Shown: one piece after another, positions 1-10,754 of the stretch
Position numbering within the stretch: position 1 is the first letter of the stretch
Layout of the letters: each line of letters starts with the position of its first letter
Source of the DNA: Glebionis coronaria
Taxonomy: Eukaryota; Streptophyta; Magnoliopsida; Asterales; Asteraceae
Assembly (NCBI GenBank): GCA_025667525.1
Contig: CM046874.1
Location: forward strand, 663,604,963 to 663,668,962
Direction: 5' to 3'
Length of the DNA: 64,000 nt
Program-made: the position numbers and the translations under genes
Notes under the pieces: model-generated
Seen by the model: the letters and a program-made list of their open reading frames with translations, nothing else
Told to the model about the DNA's origin: nothing
Databases searched by the model: none

Positions 1-1534
1 GTGGTTTGTGTTTTTATTATGTTTTAGGACCAAAATATGAAATAGGAAGAAAACACGGGCTTTCACGGGCTTTTATCGAAGAAAACGGGAAAAGACGAAG
101 TCAAAAGATCAAGAGTGCAAAAACAACGAAAGTCCAAGGCCTATTCTGAAGATTTATCGAAGAAAAAGTCTAAAGACTGAAGTTTAACGAAGTCAAAGAA
201 CTTAAGTCTAATAGAAGAAGAAAATTAAAAGACAAGTTCAAATCCCGAGACGACAAAGACGAAGAATTAAAGTCGAGTCGAGAAAACGTGAAGAAAGCAA
301 GAAAGAAGAAAGCACCACACATGCCTTCCACTTCCCTTTAAATACCCTCCTAATCACATTAGGAGGGGAGTTAGCTAGTTTTTATTTTTTTCAAGTTTCT
401 TTCTAGTTTTTAGAGAGAGAAAGTCTTAAACTTTCTCTCACTAAATTTCATCTTCTTTCTTAGTCTTTCAAGATTAAACATCTTTGTATTGCTTAGTTTC
501 ATTAATCAAGTTCCATTTTTAAGCTTTTAAATCCTTACTCTCATTCTACACTTCTTGATTTATCCTTCCTTTGATCCGAATTTCACATCTCACTCGTATG
601 ATTTGATGTTTTCGTGAATAAAGGTTTGATCTTTTGGGTTACACACAAGCTCTTACACGTTTAGGCCATAAGCTCATAATGCTTATTGGCTTATTCGAAT
701 CTTAGCTTATTGATTTTCGGACTTCTTCAAGGTTTTTAGTAGTTTTAAGTTCATTTCATAAAGTTTTGATCTTTTATGTTTTAGAAGTCATTAAATTTAA
801 GCTTTTTGAATTGTTAAGATCCGGTTAGAATAGCTAATTTCATTTGCCTATTGAGTTTTACTCTTGCCACCAATTTCGGAAACTGCTGCCTTCCATCGCA
901 ATCAAAGGGTTTTGTACACATTCCGACGGGACTCGAAGTTTTGATCGCAATAACCCGTTAGGGTTTTACTTTGCGATCGGGTTAGTTTTTCCCCTTATTC
1001 CGATCAGGGATTGCGATCGCATATTGCGATCGCATATTCCGACGGATCTTAAGGTCTTCAGTTAAGACGAAGTGCTGCCCAATTTTACTCTACATCATTT
1101 CGATCTGAACCATTTTGCGATCTAAGAACATTCCGACGAGCATCATTGCGATAAGTAGTTTTTACAACATTCCGATGGGTAGTAAGTTTAACATTCCGAT
1201 GGACCTTGAATTGAATATTCCGATGGTTGAAATTCTTGTGTATTCCGATGGACATTAATTGCTTTATTCCGATTGATTAAGTTTTTAAGTTTTCAAGTTT
1301 TACAAGCTTTAAGTTTTAAGAATTTTCATAAATTAACTTTAAGTTTAATTTTGTCAAAGCTTTAAATTTACTCAACGACACTTTAATCATTTGCTATTAG
1401 TTTAAATTAAACAAACAAAACCAAACCACTCTCTTGATTCATCGAAAGACGATTGAGTCGCACTTAAGACCGGTTTTCAATTCGAAAAGATTCGGTTTAA
1501 CGAACTTTCAGACTTGGGACTTCAAAACCAAGTA
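1..1534. other. AT-rich LTR- or UTR-like region, no gene
   Basis: No credible coding frame. On the plus strand there is a purine-rich stretch to about 300, a TATA-like CTTTAAATACC near 340 followed by a pyrimidine-rich tract, as seen in LTR or UTR sequence. A short motif array lies at 900-1275 (separate entry). It directly follows the stop codon of the minus-strand gag-like ORF at 1535-2575, so on that strand it would be downstream sequence. Whether it belongs to that element or to a neighbour cannot be decided, because no matching LTR pair lies inside the window. Confidence 0.4.
900..1275. repeat. Degenerate array of TTCCGAYGG / TTGCGATC motifs
   Basis: About a dozen copies of ATTCCGAYGG or ATTGCGATC occur in some 375 bases, for example near 917, 1010-1050, 1130, 1180, 1195, 1220, 1240 and 1260. 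Spacing is irregular (roughly 20-45 bases), so this is a motif cluster and not a strict tandem repeat. CpG-containing words are otherwise scarce nearby. Confidence 0.6.
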
Positions 1535-2575
1535 TTAATTAGTGCTAAGATTCGTCTCTTCCATACTTAGAGAGGCATCGGTTTCCGAAGTGGGTATAGG
1601 AGTAGTTTTTCCATGATAAGGGTCGAGATTGAAAACATCGTTATCATCATCGTCGTATTGGTAATCATATGGAATCTCAAGAGACGTAGAGGCATAAGTA
1701 TCAATATTTGACGCTTGCACTCGTTGCTTTTCCATTTCAATCTCTCCCCTTACACTTCTAAAAATGTCCATCACACCTTGCAAGAATTCTTCTTCATGGT
1801 CTTGTAAGAAAGCGCCAAAGGAATTTTGTCTCTTGTTACTTGACTCATGAGAATTTTGGTGTTCGAGATCGTATGGTGGGGCCTCAACATTATCAAAACC
1901 GGAATTATAGTATGAATTGGGTTCATTATAATGCATTGGTTGGCAAGAATAAGTATCGTGAGGCCACCCACAATCGTCGCAACACGGATTTTGAGAAAAA
2001 TCTGTTTCGTTGTGTGGATAAAAATTCCCATTGTTACAATTGTAATTCATATCTTGTGGAGGTGATTTGTCAAATCCATTGAATTGGTTGTCGAAAGACG
2101 TATTTTGATTCATCGGTTGACAATCATATCCATAATGAGGTTCGTTTCCACAATTCTCACATGAATATGACGGTGTATATTGCGAAGATTGGTCATAGAA
2201 ATTAGGATTCGGTTTGTGGTCATTATAGTTATTCGTACAACTAAATCCGCAATCGTGCTCCATACCGCAAAAATCACATGAATAAGACGAGGGAGGCTGT
2301 GGAGTATGGTCATATGACTGGAATTCGTAACCATAGGCGTTTTGATTCGTTTCATCGTCTTGATTATTATAACAAAAATAAGACGAATCATTCGACGAAT
2401 AAAACGAAGACGATTGGTGACCTTGGTCGTATGATTGAAATCCGTCACCATTGTTGTTTTGAGGAGAGTTGTAGATATAACCCTCCCTTCCTCCTAAGAT
2501 CTCGCAATTATAACAATTACCACCATCGGGCGGTCCTCCACAATATGGACACGAATAGTAACCATCATTCGACAT
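1535..2575 (-). CDS. Gag-like cysteine-rich protein of a gypsy-type element
   Basis: 346 residues, rich in N, S, Y, Q and C. Seen: an N-terminal CPYCGG...CYNC cluster (about residues 9-24) and three later clusters of the form CxxCGxxxxxxxxC (CDFCGMEHDCGFSC, CENCGNEPHYGYDC, CDDCGWPHDTYSC). These resemble spaced zinc knuckles and would suit RNA binding. From memory, proteins with repeated CG-x-HYGYDC units are common in retroelement gag regions of Asteraceae; no search was run. It starts 777 bases downstream of a primer binding site on the same strand, the usual place for gag. The C-terminal third is acidic with no recognised domain. No protease or RT follows before the window edge, so the element is partial or non-autonomous. 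Confidence 0.6.
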   Translation of the reverse strand: MSNDGYYSCPYCGGPPDGGNCYNCEILGGREGYIYNSPQNNNGDGFQSYDQGHQSSSFYSSNDSSYFCYNNQDDETNQNAYGYEFQSYDHTPQPPSSYSCDFCGMEHDCGFSCTNNYNDHKPNPNFYDQSSQYTPSYSCENCGNEPHYGYDCQPMNQNTSFDNQFNGFDKSPPQDMNYNCNNGNFYPHNETDFSQNPCCDDCGWPHDTYSCQPMHYNEPNSYYNSGFDNVEAPPYDLEHQNSHESSNKRQNSFGAFLQDHEEEFLQGVMDIFRSVRGEIEMEKQRVQASNIDTYASTSLEIPYDYQYDDDDNDVFNLDPYHGKTTPIPTSETDASLSMEETNLSTN

Positions 2576-3351
2576 GATGTAACGCGAAAATCGTTATCGA
2601 GAATTAAAAGTTGTAGAGGGTGAATGAAGAGAATTATGAAAATAGAGGAAAAGATCGAAGAATCTTTTTGTGTTTTTGGTTTTTAATTTTTTTGGAATTT
2701 TGATGTATTACGTAGAAATTAATCTACAAATACTATCCACTAATCAAAGGTCTCGATTAATGAATCCAAGAAGAATGAAGGTAATTACGTGAAGTAAAAA
2801 CCCTTGTCGACTTTGAAACGTTGGCGGAACGCCAAAACGTTTCGAGGTTCAATAATTAAAACTCACAAAAATAGATTAATAATACTTGATGTGGCAAACC
2901 CTTAATTAATCGTCACTTTCAAAATACGCACAAGCGAGCGGAGAAAACGAGGCGGCGCGAAGCACTTAAGAGCCTTTTTTCCTTAGGTCGTGAAATACAA
3001 CCGCCTTATACCCACCTTATAGTTTGTATTTATCGAGATTAAACCAATTAAGAGTATTTATCTATTTTGCCTTTGACTTTCGTTTGATATCGATACAACA
3101 ATAGTGACCGGAACGCTCAACTATTGAGGTGCGATTTCTCGCGTATTTGGATAATTATTGTGAGTTAATTGTTCTACGTAAATACAATATATTATGCACA
3201 ATAAAAACGAGAAAACGATTTTGTGTTAATTGAGTTCAATTTAACACTATTTATTTGTATGGCTAATAGTATAGAAAAATAAAAAGAAGTATTTACGATA
3301 AAAACGTAAACACTCAAATAAACACGATAAATAAATATGGCTAAACACACC
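2576..3351 (-). other. Non-coding leader between PBS and gag-like ORF
   Basis: About 780 bases with no long frame on the minus strand, lying between the PBS at 3352-3369 and the ATG at 2575. Its length fits the 5' leader (packaging region) of a gypsy-type element. I see no other feature here. Confidence 0.5.
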
Positions 3352-3369
3352 TCCCCGGCAGCGGCGCCA
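3352..3369 (-). promoter_or_regulatory. Primer binding site, tRNA-Asp type
   Basis: The minus strand reads TGGCGCCGCTGCCGGGGA. It is complementary, with one mismatch, to the 3' end of plant tRNA-Asp, the primer used by Athila-like and some other gypsy elements. It lies 5 bases from an LTR edge (…CCGCA on the minus strand) and fixes the orientation of the element on the left of the window. Confidence 0.8.
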
Positions 3370-3374
3370 TTTTG

Positions 3375-4300
3375 ATGCGGTATTTTTGTACACTTTATTT
3401 TAGGAAAAACAAAGCGACAAAAGCGGGTAAGTATAAAGTACGTACGTTTTGTGAAAAACGTAAATACCGACAATCGAGTTCTTTCTCGGTGGAGGTATGG
3501 TGTTTAGCCAAAATATATAGACGTTATTTAATCGAGTAATTACGCTTTTGTAAAGACGAAAAGAAAAGAAAACGAGATCGGACTACGCTCAAAACGGACG
3601 AAAACGTGCGAACATACGAACGTAAAAACGCGACCCAACGAAAAATTTAACCTAAAAAATAATTAAAAATTACTAAAATGTTATAAAAATCGTAACTAAG
3701 AAAAATACACAAACCAAAAAATTTGAAAACTTTTAAATTATTTTATATTAATTTTTAAAATTAAATAAAAATCCTAAAAAATAAAATAACTAAGAAAAAG
3801 AGAAAATTAAAATTATTTGAAAACTTAACTAAAAATAAACTTTATAAACTTAAAAAGGATAATACAAATTATTTAAAAAAACAAATGGGCTAAAAAAACA
3901 AATTTACGAATTTGAACGAAAATAGTACGAAAACAAAAAAACGCGATATTAAAGCAAAATATCAAATTTTAAACTTTACAAAAACCAATTTATTTTTTCT
4001 ACGTCCTATATGACAAAAGAAAATTTTAAAAAAGGAATGACGTTTTTTTTTTTCACTTTTCAACATTTTTTTATGAATTAAATAAATTAAACTAATTAAA
4101 TGCTTTAGAAAATATTAAATGATTTAAAAAAAATACAAAAAAATACTGAAGGTAGATAAAGATGAAAAGACTTAATGAAAAGTATAAGCTGCAAGAATAA
4201 GCTACTTATAAGCTGTGAATAAGCTACAACAAGTATATAAAAAAACTAGAAAAAAGAAAAGCAAAAAGCATATAAAAGAAAAATAAAAGAAGCTAAGAAA
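3375..4300 (-). mobile_element. 5' LTR (minus) of the left gypsy-like element
   Basis: The end next to the PBS is clear: read on plus it starts TGCGGTATTTTTG at 3375. The outer end is not: the sequence becomes very AT-rich from about 3640 and runs into SINE-like DNA near 4305. No second copy is in the window, so the outer boundary is approximate. Confidence 0.5.
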
Positions 4301-4304
4301 CAAA

Positions 4305-4480
4305 AGAGACCATAGAGCAGATGGTCATGGAGGGATGCTGCGTTTGGTTTGTGACCTGAGGTCAGGGGTTCGAATCCCCTTAACAACTTTTTGACAGTTA
4401 TTTTTCTTTTATTATCAACTCATACAAAAAAAGGGAAAGTATAACATAAAAATAACAGAAGGTAATAACACAGAAGCTCG
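4305..4480 (+). mobile_element. tRNA-derived SINE-like unit 1
   Basis: A box A-like TAGAGCAGATGG at 4313-4324 and a perfect box B GGTTCGAATCC at 4367-4377 form an internal pol III promoter. The box B part folds as a T-arm with a 5-bp stem (AGGGG/CCCCT). There is no acceptor-stem pairing or CCA, and an AT-rich tail follows, so a SINE or tRNA relic is likelier than a working tRNA gene. Confidence 0.6.
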
Positions 4481-4623
4481 TTAGAGCAGATGGTCACTAG
4501 TTGGGTCTGCTGCGTCTATTACACTTCTGAGGTCAGGGGTTCAATTCTTTCTTACTGCCAGTATTACTGTTTTGTGTTTTTGACAGCAGATAGCAGCTTA
4601 CTTCCTTTTCTGACAGCAACCTT
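4481..4623 (+). mobile_element. tRNA-derived SINE-like unit 2, cut by CACTA
   Basis: Same box A word TAGAGCAGATGG at 4482-4493 and a decayed box B GGTTCAATTCT at 4538-4548, 169 bases after the first unit and in the same orientation. The tail is interrupted at 4621-4623 by the CACTA element and seems to resume after 12343. Confidence 0.55.
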
Positions 4624-4905
4624 CACTAGTACAAAAAGTCCATGGAGAGTGGTCCAAAATGGCAATGGAGACTGGTTTTGTAGGACGTCTCTATGTGGAG
4701 GATCTCCTTGCTCAAAACATAAAGAGACTGGTTTTTAAACCAGTCTCTATTAAAAGAATCGACACTGGTTATCTTCATAAAAACAAGTCTCTTTAGAGAT
4801 TGGTCTCCATACGAATCTCCAGAAAGCAGTCTTTTTAAGAGCATCTAACCAGTCTTTTATGGAGTAAAAAAATGTGTTTTTTCTAAAAACCAGTCTCTTT
4901 CTAAT
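4624..4905. repeat. Left CACTA terminal and subterminal repeats
   Basis: Short words AGACTGGTTTT, AACCAGTCTC and variants occur about eight times in both orientations, including the palindrome-like GACTGGTTTTTAAACCAGTC near 4725. In En/Spm such words are binding sites for the element's regulatory protein; that role is inferred here. Confidence 0.75.
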
Positions 4906-5117
4906 TAATTTTTTTAAAAAAAATTGGAATTTTTATTAAATTCCAAATTTTACAAATTTAACCCTCTACAATGAAATAATGTAAATACAAGAATTCTATA
5001 AAAAAATAAATTAAAGGACTTGAATTGTCATAAACAAAAAATGTATGTAAATAAAGACAACTTTATTAATTGGAAGTATTAAAATTGTCAAATACATATT
5101 TCGAATCAAATTTGTTT

Positions 5118-5871
5118 TTATTTAACTTGTCGCCACAATGTAAACCAAGCTCCAACAATCACGTTCAACTCTTTCTTATCCAACGGACGCTCGTTATTCT
5201 ACGGTACCTACAAATAATTTAATCAAATTAACACAATAATCTAGATAAAAGCAACATGCAAATCAGACCAACGAAGGGAATTAAAAGCTAAAACATTGGC
5301 TTGTGGAAAAGAGTTGTTAAGGCTACTAACGGATACTAACACAACTACTATAGCTTATTGATACTAAATTTTATCTTAAACTAACCGCAAGAGCTTATTA
5401 AAATCTATCCTAGAAACTAGCTACTAAAGCTGTCTTAAACTATACTAACGGCTTATCTGACTAATGAAGTAAATAAAAGACTTAACCTAAACTATACTAA
5501 CAGCTTATCTAACTAATGTATACGCGGTTTAAAAAACACTTACTGTGTTTGGGAAGTTATTGTTTTGATATCTCAGGACGAAGTCATGCATCCATTTCAT
5601 GGCGTAATATCCACACTCGCAATCTTCAGGCTGACGATTCACTAGAGGAAAATCATACTCCATAGTACCAAGGACCCTAAAAAGTAAAGAACATGTGCAA
5701 GTTAAATTACACAACAATAAATGTGAAATATTAAACTTTTTAAATAATACTTACGAGTTCACAAGTCCAGCGAGTCTGTAACAGTTCTCATTCGTTTGTG
5801 AATCCTTTTGCGGATTCAAAATAAAACCTTTACCATCCTTGGGGCATATTATGAGTAGTACATAATGTCGG
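5118..5871 (-). pseudogene. Ulp1-like cysteine protease (C48 type) fragment inside CACTA
   Basis: Three minus-strand exons can be read: 5755-5871, 5544-5676 and 5118-5198. Donors are GTAAGT (after 5755) and GTAAGTG (after 5544); acceptors are TGCAG, TTTTTAG and CCGTAG; the frame stays open to a TAA at 5118-5120. Exon 1 holds HYVLLIICPKDGKGF, matching the catalytic-His strand of Ulp1/SENP peptidases. Exon 2 holds QPEDCECGYYAMKWM, matching the nucleophile motif with CGYY. The Asp usually found after the His strand is Asn here (FILNP), which may weaken or abolish activity. Plant CACTA and some Mutator elements are known to carry Ulp1 domains; their role in transposition is unknown. Upstream exons are unclear (a possible one near 6045-6115), so I score it as a fragment. 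Confidence 0.7.
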
Positions 5872-6561
5872 CTGCATTTATTGTATATGTTTTAGGATTA
5901 AAAAAAGAACGACCAAATATAGATGTTAATTAAGATGGTAAGAGATGTTAACCTTGTAGAAATTGTGCAAGATAAAAATCGATGAATAAGGAATAAAAAC
6001 ATAATAATGCATATTGTGGCAGTGAAAAGGCTAGTACTGACATAGTCCGTGAATGTTCTCCAACAACACCTCCACCATCTTCTTCACGTTCCACTTCAAT
6101 AGCTACATGTTTAACACATCAAGCAGCAACATGTAAGTGAATAATTAAAATAAACAAACAATTGAGTTTGTTAATTAATGTGTGAGGTCTATGAGTTTCA
6201 TTGCTCACTTGTGAAAATATATAGTACAATCACGGCCAGAGAATAGGACTAGTAAAGCTTGTCTCTGAATCACTGTAGGTGTAATCTATTACAAAATTAT
6301 ATTTAAGCTTCGTATTAGAGTTTGTATTGGTTCCAGATGTTCTAATATTAAAACAAAATGAGCACCCCTATCGATTTATAAGTAAACAGTTCAGGTGTAA
6401 TGTTTAAGAGTTTCCATCAAGTAGGCACTCCTCAAAACCAAAAGATGCTATGAGAGAATTGAAAATCCAAAACCTAACTCTGAATCAACCTTTTTCTTCA
6501 TTTCATTATAGTCTAACCACCCAAACACAAGAAAATTCCGATACTAAAGTTTTTTTACGGT

Positions 6562-6688
6562 GTAATGAAATGGATTTTATCTAAAGTCTCAAGGCCCTAC
6601 ATAATATATGATAATCTATTATAGTGAAGGAAAAGTTACTAACATTGAATTCTGTAGTAAATATTAGTATAATATCTATCAAATAAAT
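6562..6688. repeat. Composite repeat, copy 1
   Basis: About 43 bases ending in AGGCCCTACATAAT (6562-6604) recur in direct orientation at 9747-9788. The following ~75 bases (about 6608-6685, containing GTTACTAACATTGAATTC) recur inverted at about 9660-9733. So the two halves of one block are present in opposite relative orientation in the second copy. Confidence 0.7.
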
Positions 6689-6689
6689 C

Positions 6690-8320
6690 CAAATAAATTC
6701 TGAATTTGAAAGTAACGCATCAGACACATCAACTCTTGAAGTCAGGCATAGCAATATTTTGTAGTGAAAGAGTCAGATTCATTAAATGTCTTAAACTGCT
6801 AGCAATGATGGTTGATGACATGTATAAATATACAAGGTCATACAAGGCGATTACTGCAATTTGCATACAGAGAGACCTAACTAAAAAGATAAGTGATAAG
6901 AAAGGGAACATACCTCAAGGGGTATCACCAAGTCCCGTGTCTGCAGCAAAGTCTTGACCAACATTTAATATACAGATTCATCTATACTGCTCTCTATCTA
7001 ATTCCTACTGGCACCTTTTTCCTATGCTTCAAGCTGCTGGTCTTTTTTTAAGAGGGACAAGAATTGAATATTTATCTACTGATATGCACATCTTTTTGCA
7101 CCATATGTCAAAGATTATGTTTCTGTTCATCTTTTGTGTTCTATTATGCAATATGAGGAAATCACTTTTAAAATGTGCATGCGCATAAGTCAGAAAATAA
7201 ACCGCTCATTAGTATCCATAGTTATATGACTTCTTGAATTCGTATGCATAGCTTAACTTAAAAAAAAATCAAACACGTAACAGACAATTGGAGGAAAAAC
7301 GAACACATCAGAGAACAAATAATAACTCTTCCTATGCCATTCACATATATTCAGTAGTTTCATTCATATCTTCTCCATATGGTGAAGCACCAAAACTGCA
7401 ACCTTGGAGAAGTAACTTAAAATGTGGATAAAAAGATAAGTTTCACTAGTTAATTTTGTAAAGTACCTCTCAACTCTCAAGTGGCATATCCAGCAAACTC
7501 TAAGAGCATTTAATAGCAAGATACTATTTTGTTTGGCATTGTTCTAATGCTTCAAGCCACAAGTCCATAAAGTATTCATTACACAATTGACTTGTTAATT
7601 TAAGTAAAAAAATTAAGTTTTCTTATATATTTATGAAAGTTTGGAATAGTTCTTTCCTTTAGTAGATGATTTTCCCCACTAAACCAATCTTGATCGGTAT
7701 GGAAAATAAGATAACTAAATTTTACAAAGATATGTTACGGATGGCCATCCTTTTTATTTACGCTGCCACCTCTCCTCACTCATATACCACCGCTGTGAAA
7801 ATGGTCTCCCACCACCAACAAACGTCGTCCACCGCACAGAATCGTAAAAAATAATTCAAAAATCCACCAACTTTAAATTCGTCGTTTTCGTCCTGCATGG
7901 GTAGTTGGGTGCCTTAATAGTTTTATAGTGAAGCCATTTATATCCTAAATGAGTTCATAAATAACTCAAAACCCCTACACACGATGGATCTAACATCAAG
8001 AATATTTTGGAATCTTCCTATATATGATCCTAGACTTCAACCGATTCAGAAATAAATATCACTCATGAACTGGGAAAAGAATTGCCTACGAATACTTGTC
8101 CAAACATGGGTCCTCTATTGATCTCACAAAATTATTATGTCACTCATGAACTGGGAAAAGAAGGCCGTGGGCACCTACACCACCCAATCCCACATCTTAT
8201 AGCCTATGTAATAAAATTACTTTTAACGAACATAAAGCAAAGACAATATATGTTTCTTTATTAAGTTAAGTTACTTATTCAATGAGAGAATTGTAAAAAA
8301 GATACCAAAAAAACTCTACC
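6690..8320. other. CACTA interior, no gene recognised
   Basis: AT-rich with only short frames on either strand. A 23-base direct repeat ending in ATGAACTGGGAAAAGAA occurs near 8061 and 8141. I see no conserved domain here. Confidence 0.5.
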
Positions 8321-8324
8321 GTGC

Positions 8325-9600
8325 ATTAAATTGCTCGTTAAAAGCATCCAAATCCAACAGTTCTGAATTAGGAGGTTGGCTTGTAGAAGCGACAACAATT
8401 GTTGTTCTCTGGGATGCAAGATTAGTTGTGTTGCCCTCCCATGTTCTGATCTATGGTCTATTAACCTGCAACGCAAAGCTATATTTCAACTTGGCTAATG
8501 GTAAAAGAATACTTGTGGTTCAAGAAAAATGCATCCACATTCTTACCATGCGACTTAATTCATCTAAACTTTGAGTAGCGAGTTGTATATTTGGCCTGAA
8601 GTACTTATAACGTTAATCAACTTTAATGTAGAAAATAAACATAAAAGGAAACATCTAATAAATAGATATGTAAGAAGAGAACCTGGGATAGCTTGGAATT
8701 CCTGGAAAAGGCTGTCCTTGTTGAGAAAGGCTCAATTGATCTGTTACCCGATCTCAAAGCTTGTTCACCCATACTGTTTGTATTGATGCTTAGAAAAGGC
8801 AGTCCTTGTTGAAAAAAGTTAACCTGCTCACCAGTCGAGCTGGTACCCAATCCCAATGCTTGTTCACCCAGACTGTTCACTTTGATGCCTAGAAAAGGTG
8901 GTCCTTGTTGAAAAAGGGTAACCTGCTCACGAGTCGATCTAGTACCCAATGCTGGTTCACCCACACTGTTTGTGTTGATACCATGGAACCCAAATTGTTG
9001 TACCAATGGCCACATGTTATAGAATACAGGGGTCCTTACGCCATTGGAAAAAGCCCATGACTGGGATGGAGCCTGCGTTAGGCTTTGAAACTGGTGGTTT
9101 AAGAATAGTTCCCGTTCTTCCACTTCAGCACGGGCTTGGGCCTGAGCTGCAGCATGAGCCTGAGCCACTGCTTAGACTTGAGCATATGCGCGGGCCCAAG
9201 CTTTAGTTTCAGCATGGGCCTGAGCTTCAGCTTCAGCAACGGCGGCGTGAGCTTCAGCTTCAGCCTGAGCACGGACCTGATTAGCATAGGCTGAGCTTTG
9301 AACATGGGTCATGGCTTCAACATGAATGGCTCTAGCACGGGAAAAGGCATCAGCATGGACTTGATCTCGAATCCGAGCTCGAGTCTCAGCCTACATAAAA
9401 CATACCATAACATATCAAATATACCTTAATCCCCAAACACATGCACTACAACACAAACTTTCGGTTAATGGATAATTACCTGAGAAGAGGACTTCGCTAA
9501 ATTCTCATCATAATTTGATATGTAATCCGACACCAATGGACTATAATGATTCCAAAATAGGAACCACCAGTCAGCCAGGAACCCATAAGGTAGATTAATC
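8325..9600 (-). pseudogene. CACTA transposase-associated protein, decayed
   Basis: Exon-like pieces on the minus strand: about 9481-9600 with YGFLADWWFLFWNHYSPLV; 8683-9391 after a TATGTAG acceptor, encoding an Ala/Gln/Glu-rich stretch (AQAEAEAHAAVAEAEAQAHA) that should form a coiled coil; then a two-unit repeat around QQGxPFLxIxxNSxGEQAL (about 31 residues). A donor CAG|GTTCTC ends it at 8683. A possible last exon is 8325-8465, ending in LDLDAFNEQFNAR and a stop. Breaks: one in-frame TAA inside the coiled coil near 9174 and a frame change near 8730. A coiled-coil tail is typical of plant En/Spm regulatory (TNPA-like) proteins, so I assign it there with moderate confidence; no DNA-binding domain is visible. 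Confidence 0.5.
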
Positions 9601-9659
9601 TCTGAAATTATAGAATAAATAAATAAATAGAACTCGAATCACTTGAATAAATAAACATA

Positions 9660-9788
9660 TTTATTTGATAGATATTATACTGATATTTACTACAGAATTC
9701 AATGTTAGTAACTTCTCCTTCACTATAATAGATTATCGTATTAGAGTAATGAAATGGATTTTATCTAAAGTCTCAAGGCCCTACATAA
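9660..9788. repeat. Composite repeat, copy 2 (one half inverted)
   Basis: Partner of the block at 6562-6688. The first half is the reverse complement of 6608-6685 with few changes; the second half is a direct copy of 6562-6604. It lies upstream of the transposase-like exons. Confidence 0.7.
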
Positions 9789-9789
9789 T

Positions 9790-10750
9790 GTAATTGTGAA
9801 AGTTATATCATAACGGGAAATTCATATATTAAACATGTGTGATGCATCAAACAAGATTGACAACTGTGGTAACACCAGAAGCCATACATCTCTTTGGTTT
9901 TCCATCCTTTGCTGGAGTGATCTGTCAACAACGTATGAAAAGGTAAATAATACAATAAATACTATAAACCTCACCTAAGACTGAAATTGGAATTATGGGT
10001 TGTTTGGATCTCAACACAAAAACGTAGCAGATGAAGATGATGATGGATTTTATATAAATGAATTAATGAAAACCATCTGCTGCGGATTCTTTTTTATTTT
10101 ATAAGATTGGAATTAGATCGAGATCTAAAGAAGAAGAAGACGTTTGGGCGCTTTGGTCATATTGAGTGGTTTCAATTATTTTTTGATTTGGGAAAAAAGA
10201 TGGTCGAATCTTGAGCGGTTTCTTTCAATTAATTTTGCAGGTTTCAAATTTTATTGGAAAACGATGGAGGGATAATCCACAGCTTGTTAAATTTTAGAAG
10301 GGAAATCAAAGTTTTCAAGTGAAATTATTAAAACATTTAACTTTTCGGTCAAAAATAGTGGTGGGAAAGTTAATTTTCTAAAGAGGGAAAAAAATTACAC
10401 TCTTAACTGTTAAGGGTACCATCGGGCGAAAGTCAGATCGAACCGGACAAAAATTTAGTTACGACAAAATCATGAATCGGATCGGACCAAATGTGTATGG
10501 CCTGGTCCGATTGGAACTTTCAGTCAATCTCTTTTGAGAAAGCATAATGGTCAATTATCGGATCAGACCGACTGATTTAGGCCAAACCACGAACTAAGGA
10601 CCAGACCAAAATAGGTTTGGTTCGGGTGATCCGATTATGCTTAGAATAATAATTATAAAAATAAAAAATATTAAAATTAATTAGTTAAAAGTAAAATATC
10701 ATTATGTCAAATGATAACTCCTGAATAGATTGGTGATGCAAGTATTTGAC
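9790..10750. other. CACTA interior, possible 5' region, no gene recognised
   Basis: Only short frames. The part near 9880-9930 could hold a small minus-strand exon, but I cannot support it. Around 10430-10640 there are several near-repeats of CGGACCR/GATCGGACC words. Confidence 0.35.
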
Positions 10751-10754
10751 ATGC

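Noticed and set aside
1771..2451. Other-frame ORFs of 80-113 codons over the gag-like gene
   Set aside because: They overlap the 346-codon frame, which alone has the cysteine motifs.
4313..4385. Functional tRNA gene
   Set aside because: Good box A, box B and T-arm, but no acceptor-stem pairing or proper anticodon arm; a second decayed copy next to it fits a SINE better.
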